A stretch of DNA of 7,023 nt, from positions 1-7,023 of the forward strand of contig JAEORI010000073.1 of NCBI GenBank assembly GCA_016840965.1. Reading direction: 5' to 3'. The notes beneath the pieces were generated by a model. That model was not told the DNA's origin. It made no database searches and was given only the letters and a program-made list of their open reading frames with translations. The translations under genes were made by a program, and so were the position numbers. This document shows positions 1 to 6,495 of the stretch, piece by piece. The DNA comes from Candidatus Thorarchaeota archaeon (GTDB taxonomy: Archaea; Asgardarchaeota; Thorarchaeia; Thorarchaeales; Thorarchaeaceae). Positions within the stretch are counted from its first letter, which is position 1. Each line of letters starts with the position of its first letter.

Positions 1-1638
1 ATCAGGAATAGTGTCAGAAACGAGTTCCTGAAAGTTATCAAGAAGAGTTAACATAGCTTTTCCATGATCAGTTACTTCTTTGGAGTCAGGTAAGGAATAT
101 TTCTGCACAATCTCGCTCTTGGCAATTTCAGCCACATTCTCGAACCCAATCAATTCCCATATGTTAATCGTCTTGAAAGAGTCAATTAACTTTCGAGTAA
201 TTACATCCATCAATTGCTTGAAGTCAGCATACTTGGACCCCTCAAATTCTTCCTTTGAGAAAGCCGCATTCAATTGTGATTGAATTTCAGTATAGAATAA
301 ATTAAACAATGTTGCATCGGTGGAACTGATATCGCCTTGGATGATTTCATTTTTGAAATCTTGGAGCGCGGTGAAGAATGCTTTCTTTGCCGCATTTGTT
401 ACTAGGTATTGATGAAGTTCTTTTGAAAAGTACTGAGAAACCCTTTTGGCATAAGCAATCGCATATCTCATAGTAGCTTTGAGTTCCCAAGCTCGAATCT
501 CACCAGAGTCTGAAAACTCGCGTGAAACTGAATTCATTATACAATCTACAATTTCCATTACGAGGGTATTCTTTATGCCAGCAGAAACTTCAATCCGCGA
601 AGAAATTGCAGAAGTTAAAGAATTCTTATGATTCTCGATTGTGTATGATTCTCCAGAGCTAAGATGCTCTTCAACAATGTGCTCAAGAGAATTGACCGAT
701 TCTATAAGATTACTTACGAACTCATCTATTCGAGGCTTTAAAGAGTCGATATCAGCCAAGGAAATCTCTCGCTGTCCAAGGAAGCTTCCTAATACACTAA
801 CAACCCCATTAACAATTTCTGACTCTTCAATAGCATAAGCATAGTAGTTAAGTTCTCTAAGTAGAGCTTGACCAGTTTCAGGTACGACCTTCGTTAAGAT
901 TTCAATAGCACTTGGTGTCAAAACACGTCGCTTGAAATGTGATACGAGCTTTTCGTCTGATTCATTGGGCAACTTGAACTCCAGACTTTTACGTCCTACA
1001 ATCTTTATTCCTGGGGGTTGAAGTGTAAAATCATCCACTACAATCATTTTTGCGATAAGGTCGACATCAACATGATCTTGTTTTACTTGTAAAGAATCCC
1101 ACGAACCTTGAAATCTGCGATCTAACATATCGACAAACAGCACACTATTGAATCGGTCTGCAAACTTATTCAAGACTGTGAGACCTTCCAAGTCATAGTT
1201 CAGCTGGTTGTTGATAACAACACTTTCAATATCGGAAATCTTCTTGGAAACAGCTTTCATGTAATCGTATATTTTGAATGGATCGACGACACCCTTTTCC
1301 CAGCTCAGTACACAGACGTGAGAGCCAACTCCACCTTCAGCACCACCAGCTACAACAAGCTGTTCGGGAAGTACACCAGGGCTTGGAGTCCGATCGAGGT
1401 TCCATTCTATTGAGAGAAGCTCTAATCCTTCAGAAGACATTAGAGTGTCACGGATTTTGAATATTAGTGGAACTATGTTCATGGAAATAGAATCAGAATG
1501 CTGTTCCAACATTGTGCCAGCACCTATAGCACTACCGATTGGGTAACCAAGACCGGTTGATGTCCCTAAGACAGATGCAGATGCCATTCGAATAGCTTCA
1601 ACCGTACTTGATGCTTGTTCATCTCTATGATCAGACAT
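1..1638 (-). CDS. Large unknown protein, C-terminus cut by window edge; possible remote tubulin/FtsZ-like N-terminal half
   Basis: The frame stays open from an ATG at 1638-1636 to position 1 (546 codons) with no stop, so the gene continues beyond the window. The start is supported by AAAGGAGAG 7 nt upstream. No family is recognised with confidence. The N-terminal half is alpha/beta-like with glycine loops: GLGYPIG at residues 30-36, AGGAEGGVGS at 97-106 after the strand QLVV, LEGLTVLN at 150-157, a hydrophobic strand SVLFVD at 165-170, and VDVDLIAK at 191-198. Residues 227-546 look mostly helical and amphipathic, with no membrane segment or cysteine cluster. The order of the glycine loops resembles the T3, T4 and N/EG regions of tubulin/FtsZ/CetZ GTPases, but the usual first strand with its GQxGG-type loop is missing, so this is only a hypothesis. 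The gene lies 81 bp downstream of the hydrolase gene on the same strand and could share its transcript. Confidence 0.85.
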   Translation of the reverse strand, partial: MSDHRDEQASSTVEAIRMASASVLGTSTGLGYPIGSAIGAGTMLEQHSDSISMNIVPLIFKIRDTLMSSEGLELLSIEWNLDRTPSPGVLPEQLVVAGGAEGGVGSHVCVLSWEKGVVDPFKIYDYMKAVSKKISDIESVVINNQLNYDLEGLTVLNKFADRFNSVLFVDMLDRRFQGSWDSLQVKQDHVDVDLIAKMIVVDDFTLQPPGIKIVGRKSLEFKLPNESDEKLVSHFKRRVLTPSAIEILTKVVPETGQALLRELNYYAYAIEESEIVNGVVSVLGSFLGQREISLADIDSLKPRIDEFVSNLIESVNSLEHIVEEHLSSGESYTIENHKNSLTSAISSRIEVSAGIKNTLVMEIVDCIMNSVSREFSDSGEIRAWELKATMRYAIAYAKRVSQYFSKELHQYLVTNAAKKAFFTALQDFKNEIIQGDISSTDATLFNLFYTEIQSQLNAAFSKEEFEGSKYADFKQLMDVITRKLIDSFKTINIWELIGFENVAEIAKSEIVQKYSLPDSKEVTDHGKAMLTLLDNFQELVSDTIPD

Positions 1639-1645
1639 AGGTATA

Positions 1646-1654
1646 CTCTCCTTT
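1646..1654 (-). promoter_or_regulatory. Ribosome binding site of the large unknown gene
   Basis: Read on the minus strand this is AAAGGAGAG, with GGAG about 9 nt before the ATG at 1638. It selects this ATG over a GTG at 1689-1687 in the same open frame, which has no such motif. Confidence 0.7.
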
Positions 1655-1719
1655 ATGAAGGCGAAAGTCGAGAGATATTTCAGAACCACATCGCAATCTT
1701 TTGAATCTAGCTCGGTCAG

Positions 1720-2742
1720 CTATTCGACTGTAGTCCAGACTCCATTTCCAATGTTTCGTACTAATCCGGCTTCACTTAAACTAATTAGTGTCACATGCAA
1801 TGTCGTTGTTAGTAATGCATCATAGCTTAATGGGACAGGAACACTTCGAGATTGTTTTATGTCAAAGACAAGTTGTTCAATGTCTGCATCTCCGCGAGCA
1901 CTTAGCAATGTTAACACAGTGTCTTGGAGATGGATAACTCCATCTTTTACAGCTTCAAACTGAAGACGAGCATCAGCAAAAATGTGGGGCGAATCATGCG
2001 CAGGAAGCACATGATCAGCACCTAGTTTTGACAGAGTTTCCAATGCTGTCAATTTTGCCACAATACTACCAGTCTTGTCTACATAGAATTTGCGAGGGTC
2101 ATTTGGGAAATTGTTCACTTCATCGCCTGAGAACAAAGCTTTTCGTGTTACATCAAAGAAAACACAATGTCCTGCAGAGTGTCCACCAGTATGGATTACT
2201 TTGAGTACTGTTTCACCAACTGAGATGCTTTGTCCATGAGATATTAGCTCATCAGCATCTGTGCCGCGATAATTGACACGAAGTGGACCTTTATCGAATT
2301 TCATTGAGAATCTTTCAGCTCGGTCCATTACAAGTCGTTTATTCAGAAAGTCTGCAGGAGTTTGAAGAAGTTCTGCATCTTCCTTATGTATCATAATAGG
2401 AGCTCCTGCCGACTTTTTCAGTCGTGCGGCTCCTGCTGCATGATCTGGGTGACCATGTGTACAAATAATACCTACTAGATCATTCTTAGGGTCCAGACCA
2501 AGATGCTTCATTGCCTTTTCAAGTCGATCTCCTGGATCACCTGCAGTTCCTGGATCAATAACAAGAACTTCGTTCTCATCAATAATCAGGTAGCTAGCAA
2601 TAAAGCCAAACTCATCGGCGAACTTTCCTCGTACAACTTGAATTCCAGGTATAATTTCAATCGATGGCATTTGTCCGGTGAGAATCTCTCCTTCAACACT
2701 TATGATAATATCGTCTATGGGTAAGTCTAAAAAAAACTCCAT
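1720..2742 (-). CDS. Metallo-beta-lactamase fold hydrolase with C-terminal winged-helix-like domain (LACTB2-like)
   Basis: 340 residues. The MBL fold spans about residues 30-255 and carries a full metal-binding set: THGHPDH (H96, H98, D100, H101), GGHSAGH (H187), SGDE (D206) and PAHD (H248). This predicts a binuclear, probably zinc, hydrolase. Residues 255-340 have the helix-helix-strand pattern of a winged helix, with the ending LVRNIGNGVW typical of a wing. MBL plus C-terminal winged helix is the LACTB2-like layout; human LACTB2 is an RNA endonuclease, but other relatives cleave thioesters or other esters, so the substrate is unknown. It is cytosolic, with no signal peptide. The first 24 residues precede the usual MBL beginning (IEIIPGIQVV), so M25 at 2670 is an alternative start. 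ATG 2742 is preferred because a TATA-like box sits about 25 nt upstream, which fits a leaderless message. The stop is TAG. Confidence 0.93.
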   Translation of the reverse strand: MEFFLDLPIDDIIISVEGEILTGQMPSIEIIPGIQVVRGKFADEFGFIASYLIIDENEVLVIDPGTAGDPGDRLEKAMKHLGLDPKNDLVGIICTHGHPDHAAGAARLKKSAGAPIMIHKEDAELLQTPADFLNKRLVMDRAERFSMKFDKGPLRVNYRGTDADELISHGQSISVGETVLKVIHTGGHSAGHCVFFDVTRKALFSGDEVNNFPNDPRKFYVDKTGSIVAKLTALETLSKLGADHVLPAHDSPHIFADARLQFEAVKDGVIHLQDTVLTLLSARGDADIEQLVFDIKQSRSVPVPLSYDALLTTTLHVTLISLSEAGLVRNIGNGVWTTVE

Positions 2743-2762
2743 ATCAAATAGAATCTATTGGT

Positions 2763-2770
2763 CTATATTT
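2763..2770 (-). promoter_or_regulatory. Candidate TATA box for a leaderless MBL hydrolase transcript
   Basis: The minus strand reads AAATATAG, centred about 25 nt before the ATG at 2742. Archaeal TATA boxes lie roughly 25 nt upstream of the transcription start, so the message would begin at or very near the ATG. This agrees with the lack of any SD motif before that ATG. The divergent gene's ribosome binding site starts at 2771, immediately beside this box. Confidence 0.4.
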
Positions 2771-2775
2771 GAGGT
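2771..2775 (+). promoter_or_regulatory. Ribosome binding site of the DUF123 gene
   Basis: GAGGT lies 6 nt before ATG 2782 and only 3 nt before the in-frame TTG 2779. The spacing favours the ATG. Confidence 0.6.
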
Positions 2776-2781
2776 TGGTTG

Positions 2782-3243
2782 ATGAAAGGCGTATATGTAC
2801 TCATTATAGAAGTAAGGCATGTTGTTAGTTTTCGAACGAGATCGGGTGATGAAATAGTTATAGAACCTGGAGAGTGGGTATACGTTGGTTCAGCTATGGG
2901 GAGTGGTTCGACAAATCTTGAGAATAGATTGAGAAGGCATTTTCGGAAAGAAAAAACAAAGTTCTGGCACATCGACTATCTACTTGGTGCTAATGTAGAA
3001 ATCAAAGAAGCTATTTGGGCAGAGAGCAAAGAATCATTAGAATGCGATTTGGCGCAAAGAATAGCAAATCATGTTGGCTTTATTGTCGGTCCAAAGAATT
3101 TCGGAGCATCTGATTGCCAAAGAGGATGCTTCTCTCATATCTACCTCTATCTGGGAGAAGAGCTGCTGCCAGAAATCATTATGTCTATTTTTAGGAGATT
3201 GAGTCTTCAGTCACATATCACCCAGAATGGGCAGATATCGTAA
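2782..3243 (+). CDS. DUF123 family protein (GIY-YIG nuclease-like)
   Basis: 153 residues, close to the usual size for a stand-alone DUF123 protein. Family signatures in order are GVYVL (3-7), WVYVGSA (32-38), an arginine-rich helix RLRRHFR (49-55), WHIDYL (62-67), an E-C pair (87-88), FGASDC (107-112) and a final C116 with SHIY (118-121). The GVY and YVG segments correspond to the two halves of the GIY-YIG nuclease core. DUF123 also occurs fused to endonuclease III in some genomes, so a DNA repair or processing role is suspected, but I know of no established activity for stand-alone members. The start is ATG 2782 rather than TTG 2779 because of SD spacing. It is divergent from the MBL hydrolase gene, with 39 bp between the two start codons, and 68 bp upstream of a small same-strand gene. 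The stop is TAA. Confidence 0.9.
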   Translation: MKGVYVLIIEVRHVVSFRTRSGDEIVIEPGEWVYVGSAMGSGSTNLENRLRRHFRKEKTKFWHIDYLLGANVEIKEAIWAESKESLECDLAQRIANHVGFIVGPKNFGASDCQRGCFSHIYLYLGEELLPEIIMSIFRRLSLQSHITQNGQIS

Positions 3244-3262
3244 CAAGCTCCTGAGCAGCAAG

Positions 3263-3270
3263 TATTAAAT
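3263..3270 (+). promoter_or_regulatory. Candidate TATA box upstream of the 77-residue gene
   Basis: TATTAAAT is centred about 45 nt before ATG 3312. A start of transcription about 26 nt downstream would leave a short leader of roughly 19 nt that still contains the GGAG motif at 3298-3301. Similar AT-rich strings occur by chance, so this is weak evidence. Confidence 0.3.
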
Positions 3271-3311
3271 GGCTCGGGCATTCATCATTTTCAAACTGGA
3301 GATAGCAAGGA

Positions 3312-3545
3312 ATGCCAGATTGGAGGAACATCTTTCAAGATCTGAAAAATACGGGACAAACATTCACGGTATACTTGAGATATCAGCAAAAAGACACACT
3401 TGCCAAGATACCTAATGTGCGTGTTCAAGAAGTGCATGATGACCACGTAAGATTGGAAAATCCAAGTGGTTATGGAGTGCTTGGGTACGAAGATATTCTA
3501 TATGTATCAATACCAAGACAGTCAATGTCAAATCCGCTGCAGTGA
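3312..3545 (+). CDS. Small unknown protein, predicted beta-barrel-like
   Basis: 77 residues; no family is recognised. After a short N-terminal helix (residues 2-13), the sequence alternates hydrophobic and polar residues in about five short strands: TFTVYLRY (17-24), AKIPNVRVQEVH (31-42), DHVRLEN (44-50), YGVLGYEDI (54-62) and LYVSIP (63-68). That rhythm is seen in small SH3- or Sm-like barrels, which often bind RNA or protein, but this is inference from pattern alone. It has no cysteine, signal peptide or membrane segment. ATG 3312 has GGAG 10 nt upstream. It lies between the DUF123 gene and the PH-like repeat gene on the same strand. A competing 49-codon frame from 3269 overlaps it but lacks protein-like composition. 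The stop is TGA. Confidence 0.7.
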   Translation: MPDWRNIFQDLKNTGQTFTVYLRYQQKDTLAKIPNVRVQEVHDDHVRLENPSGYGVLGYEDILYVSIPRQSMSNPLQ

Positions 3546-3635
3546 GTAAGTACTCAATAATCCTACTGCTAAAGTTTAATTGGCAAATGGCATTCTTAAA
3601 CATCCAGACCAGACAATTAGTTGGTGTAAAAAGAA

Positions 3636-4595
3636 GTGTCATCACTAATATACATCCCAATTGAAAACGAGCGTGTCCTTAGTCAACATCAAGAATATAT
3701 CCTAACCAACTACAGATGGATACAGTTTGATAGAGGGTCACGGACAAGTGCAAGTCTTCCACTACACATCATCAAAGAGTACAAATTGACACCAAACTCC
3801 GCGATGTGCAAAGTTGTAAATGGAATTGTTAACTTAGTAGGAACATTACCACGGCGGGAGGAGTTACGAGCTGCCCTTGGACTTCGTGAGTTTGATAATC
3901 TCAGAGTTGGAGGACAAAGAAAAATCTGCGATGTAAGCGGTGTACCATTTATACATCCTGAGCACCCCTATAATCGATGGATTTCAATTGGGTTCCATAG
4001 ACCATTTTCAAGACACTTCTATCAGACGTTTGCATGGCTGAAAGGGGAAGAGGTCTTCACCTATCATCCTGGAAGTTTCATACTTACAAACTATAGACTC
4101 TACCAATTCGATGCGGGCTCAAAGAAGATGTTCATTTTTCCACTTCATATGGTTGAAACATTTGAAGCAAGAGGAAATGAACTCAAGATAAAAGCAACAT
4201 CTGGCAAATTCAAAATCAAAGGAAAAGTTCCGCGTCAAGACCATCTGCTAAGCGTATGGCAGACACGAGCATGGAGTCCCATTTCAAAAGAACACCTAGA
4301 CTGGTTAATTAGACCATATAGCTATATTGCACCTCATCATCCATTATCACAGTATTATGTCAGCGACAGTGCAACAGTCACACCGACTCCAGTCGCTCAA
4401 GAAACAACTCAGGACATGCAGATTACAGCTGGAACCGCTGGCGCAGGTACAGTGTTTGTTAAACCCGTCATCAAAGATAGATGCATCCATTGCTCTGCAC
4501 CGATGTCGTGGGAACAAATCGATTGGGTAGGCCCGGATCAATACCAATGTCCATCCTGTGGAAACACTCACAGGGTTGATTACATTCGTATGTAA
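3636..4595 (+). CDS. Tandem PH/GLUE-like repeat protein with C-terminal zinc ribbon
   Basis: 319 residues. Two tandem units, about residues 12-115 and 138-242, align at an offset of 125-127: ILTNYRWIQFD (22-32) with ILTNYRLYQFD (149-159), LPLHII (41-46) with FPLHMV (168-173), GTLPRREEL (69-77) with GKVPRQDHL (196-204), and HPEHPYN (107-113) with APHHPLS (232-238). The LTNxR strand followed by a PL strand is typical of PH-superfamily domains, including bacterial PH, GRAM and the GLUE domain of Vps36. A Thr/Ala/Gly-rich linker (about 243-276) leads to a zinc ribbon, C283-x2-C286 and C305-x2-C308. No transmembrane segment is seen. A role in lipid, membrane or ubiquitin-like binding is inference from fold resemblance only. 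The start is GTG 3636, because an in-frame TAA at 3627 rules out anything earlier; GGTG at 3623-3626 is a weak SD. It converges on the AOR gene with a 6-bp gap. Confidence 0.85.
   Translation: MSSLIYIPIENERVLSQHQEYILTNYRWIQFDRGSRTSASLPLHIIKEYKLTPNSAMCKVVNGIVNLVGTLPRREELRAALGLREFDNLRVGGQRKICDVSGVPFIHPEHPYNRWISIGFHRPFSRHFYQTFAWLKGEEVFTYHPGSFILTNYRLYQFDAGSKKMFIFPLHMVETFEARGNELKIKATSGKFKIKGKVPRQDHLLSVWQTRAWSPISKEHLDWLIRPYSYIAPHHPLSQYYVSDSATVTPTPVAQETTQDMQITAGTAGAGTVFVKPVIKDRCIHCSAPMSWEQIDWVGPDQYQCPSCGNTHRVDYIRM
3669..3980 (+). repeat. Protein repeat unit 1 (PH-like)
   Basis: Encodes residues 12-115 of the 319-residue protein. It holds ILTNYR, LPLHII, GTLPRREEL and HPEHP landmarks, each matched about 126 residues later in unit 2. 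The duplication is visible in the protein but has diverged at DNA level. Confidence 0.75.
4047..4361 (+). repeat. Protein repeat unit 2 (PH-like)
   Basis: Encodes residues 138-242 and mirrors unit 1 in landmark order and spacing (ILTNYR, FPLHMV, GKVPRQDHL, APHHP). Unit 2 has more lysine in its middle (KIKATSGKFKIKGK) than unit 1, so the two copies may differ in ligand. Confidence 0.75.
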
Positions 4596-4601
4596 AACTC
4601 A

Positions 4602-6494
4602 TTAGGAGTGGGCGTTAGTCCACTCCAGTGAGAGTCTTTTGATGGTTTCTTTTGTAGGTAGACCTGTAGCTAGATCCCACCCGCGAAGTTTGTAGTAGTC
4701 GTCAAGCATGGGATCAAGATCAACAGTCTGTCCCTTCCCTGGACCTTCTGGCATTGGTTCTTTAGTAAACCTATCAGGAAGTCTATCATCCTTGCGCGTG
4801 ATTCCTTCTCGGTTATTGAAAAGACGTTTCAATGTAATCTGACGTTCTGCAATTTCTATCAGATTCTCAACTTTGCCAAGGTACTTCTCACCAGTAGCAA
4901 GAGGCAACATTTCTGCAAAGTCTTCCATCCAAAATATTGGTGGCCAGGATACCGAATACCAACAAACAATCAGTGTGTCTCTAATGCAATATGAATTTTC
5001 ACTCTCAAAAACAGCGATTGCCTTATGCTTCTCAGTATAAGGATCGATTATCTCAGGAAGTTTGTCAGCACCCCATCGCTTCGCTGCAACATCCTCATAC
5101 CCTAGCTGATCTACGACAACCAAGCTTCGGAGATGGTCAGCACCCCTTGCAGCTGTAGCATGACCTAACCCTATGCTCCGATGAGTACGACCATCCTGTC
5201 CAGAAACCTCCATTCCTTTTACATGAGTGGCGTATTTTTCCGAGCCTTTTCCAACAGTGTCAGCAGCTCTCTTGCTTCCTTCTGCTAGAATATTCCCGAA
5301 ATCCTTTCGTTCAGCAATCATCTCTAATAGATGGATAACCTGTTCTCTGTTTCCCCATTCAAGTTTGATTCCATTAGTGTCATTTTCTGTGATAATACCA
5401 TTCTCAAAAGCTTCAATGGCAAAACCGATTGTTGCTCCTGCAGATATAATGTCCATTCCATATCGATTACAAATCTGATTTGCCTTGAGAGTAGTCGCAT
5501 AGTCGTCGATGCCAAGAGAGCTGCCAAAAGCCATCAAGCCTTCATACTCGGGTCCCTCCTCAAGGGTACCAGCAAATGGTCCACTCCGAACATAATTTAC
5601 CTTTTTGCATCCAAGACTACAACCAAAACAAGCTCTGTCGGAAATTGTAAATCTTGGTCTGATATAATCGCCTGTCAATTTTTCATAACCAGGAAAAACG
5701 CCAGTGCGATGATTATAAGTTGGTAGTTCGCCAATCTCCTGTTTCACTGCAGTTAAAATCCAGGTGCCCCATTTGCCCATTTCTTTAGCCTGTGGATTCT
5801 CACGCACTCTCGAATGTGCTTTCTTTGCCAAATTAAAGAATCCTTCATGGTCATGAACATCAACTCCACCATGCCCACGAATTGCGATTGCCTTCACATT
5901 CTTGGAACCAAGAACAGCTCCCATACCAGTTCGTCCAGCAGCTCGGGCGTGATTCACCATGATTGAGGCAAACCTGACAAGGCGTTCTCCAGCAGGACCG
6001 ATTGCAGCGACCTGCAGATCAGGGTCTTTGTGGTTCTTTTTGATGTTGATAGTCGTCTTATCAGTAGTTGTGCCCCACAGCGTGGAGGCGTCTTGAAGTT
6101 CTAGATGTGAGTCTTCAATATGGATATAGACCGGACACTCGGATTTTCCTTCGATGACCAGCAAATCATATCCAGCATATTTCAACTCGGGACCCAAGAA
6201 TCCACCAACATGACTTTCACCCCAAATACCAGTAAGAGGTGCTTTCGAGATGAAGACGGTCCTTCCACTCATTGGCCAAATGGTACCGGTAATTGGACCT
6301 GTCGCAACGATGAGCTTATTGTCCACTCCTAATGGATCAGCACCAGGTGGTAATTCTTCAAAGAGAATCTTGACGCCAAACCCATCTCCACCAATATAGT
6401 CCTTAATCCATTTAGTAGGAAGAGGCTCGGCGTATAGCTTATTGTCAGTCAAGTTAACACGCAGAATCTTGCCCCTGTAGCCACCTTTAGTCAA
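4602..6494 (-). CDS. Aldehyde:ferredoxin oxidoreductase family tungstopterin enzyme
   Basis: 630 residues from TTG 6494, a typical AOR length. AOR enzymes oxidise aldehydes to carboxylates using a bis-pterin tungsten cofactor and one [4Fe-4S] cluster, passing electrons to ferredoxin. The N-terminal AOR domain starts at GGYRGKILRVNLT (4-16). The cluster ligands are C289-x2-C292-x3-C296 plus C511, matching the family pattern in which the fourth cysteine is far downstream. Cofactor-region landmarks are EGPEYE (313-318) and GADHLR (451-456). The two DxxGL(C/D)-type pterin motifs are altered to NRYGMD (343-348) and DTLIVC (506-511), so the exact subfamily and substrate are uncertain. The start was chosen because GGAG lies 9 nt upstream and the codon follows the polyferredoxin stop by 1 nt. 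An upstream TTG at 6533 would add 13 residues but lacks an SD. It is cytosolic and translationally coupled to the polyferredoxin. Confidence 0.95.
   Translation of the reverse strand: MTKGGYRGKILRVNLTDNKLYAEPLPTKWIKDYIGGDGFGVKILFEELPPGADPLGVDNKLIVATGPITGTIWPMSGRTVFISKAPLTGIWGESHVGGFLGPELKYAGYDLLVIEGKSECPVYIHIEDSHLELQDASTLWGTTTDKTTINIKKNHKDPDLQVAAIGPAGERLVRFASIMVNHARAAGRTGMGAVLGSKNVKAIAIRGHGGVDVHDHEGFFNLAKKAHSRVRENPQAKEMGKWGTWILTAVKQEIGELPTYNHRTGVFPGYEKLTGDYIRPRFTISDRACFGCSLGCKKVNYVRSGPFAGTLEEGPEYEGLMAFGSSLGIDDYATTLKANQICNRYGMDIISAGATIGFAIEAFENGIITENDTNGIKLEWGNREQVIHLLEMIAERKDFGNILAEGSKRAADTVGKGSEKYATHVKGMEVSGQDGRTHRSIGLGHATAARGADHLRSLVVVDQLGYEDVAAKRWGADKLPEIIDPYTEKHKAIAVFESENSYCIRDTLIVCWYSVSWPPIFWMEDFAEMLPLATGEKYLGKVENLIEIAERQITLKRLFNNREGITRKDDRLPDRFTKEPMPEGPGKGQTVDLDPMLDDYYKLRGWDLATGLPTKETIKRLSLEWTNAHS
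4605..4626. terminator. Inverted repeat at the convergent junction, possible terminator
   Basis: GGAGTGG at 4605-4611 pairs with CCACTCC at 4620-4626 around an 8-nt loop. It sits just after the stop of the 319-residue gene and inside the last codons of the AOR gene. T-rich stretches (TCTTTTG, TTTCTTTTG) follow within about 30 nt on the plus strand, so it could help end plus-strand transcription. The location within coding sequence means chance is also possible. Confidence 0.3.
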
Positions 6495-6495
6495 G

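Noticed and set aside
80..838. Plus-strand open frames at 80-283 and 641-838
   Set aside because: They are shadows of the long minus-strand frame that is open from 1638 to the left edge and has protein-like composition and an SD.
1278..1460. Plus-strand frame of 60 codons rich in His, Arg and Gln
   Set aside because: It is antisense to the glycine-loop region of the large minus-strand gene, with skewed composition and no family resemblance.
1672..1683. AAATATC on the minus strand as a TATA box for the large unknown gene
   Set aside because: Transcription starting about 26 nt downstream would begin at the SD motif and destroy it, so co-transcription with the hydrolase gene is more likely.
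3246..3256. GCTCCTGAGC mini-palindrome after the DUF123 stop
   Set aside because: A 4-bp stem with a 2-nt loop and no following T tract is too small to call a terminator.
3269..3418. ATG-initiated frame of about 49 codons overlapping the 77-residue gene
   Set aside because: It has no SD, lacks a strand or helix pattern suggesting a fold, and competes with a better-supported frame.
3412..3660. Minus-strand frame of 82 codons with hydrophobic stretches
   Set aside because: It is antisense to the 77-residue gene and the adjacent spacer; the hydrophobic runs come from AT-rich sequence, and there is no SD.
5227..5726. Plus-strand frames at 5227-5478 and 5331-5726 (the latter 131 codons)
   Set aside because: Both lie opposite strongly conserved AOR sequence and show no recognisable family.
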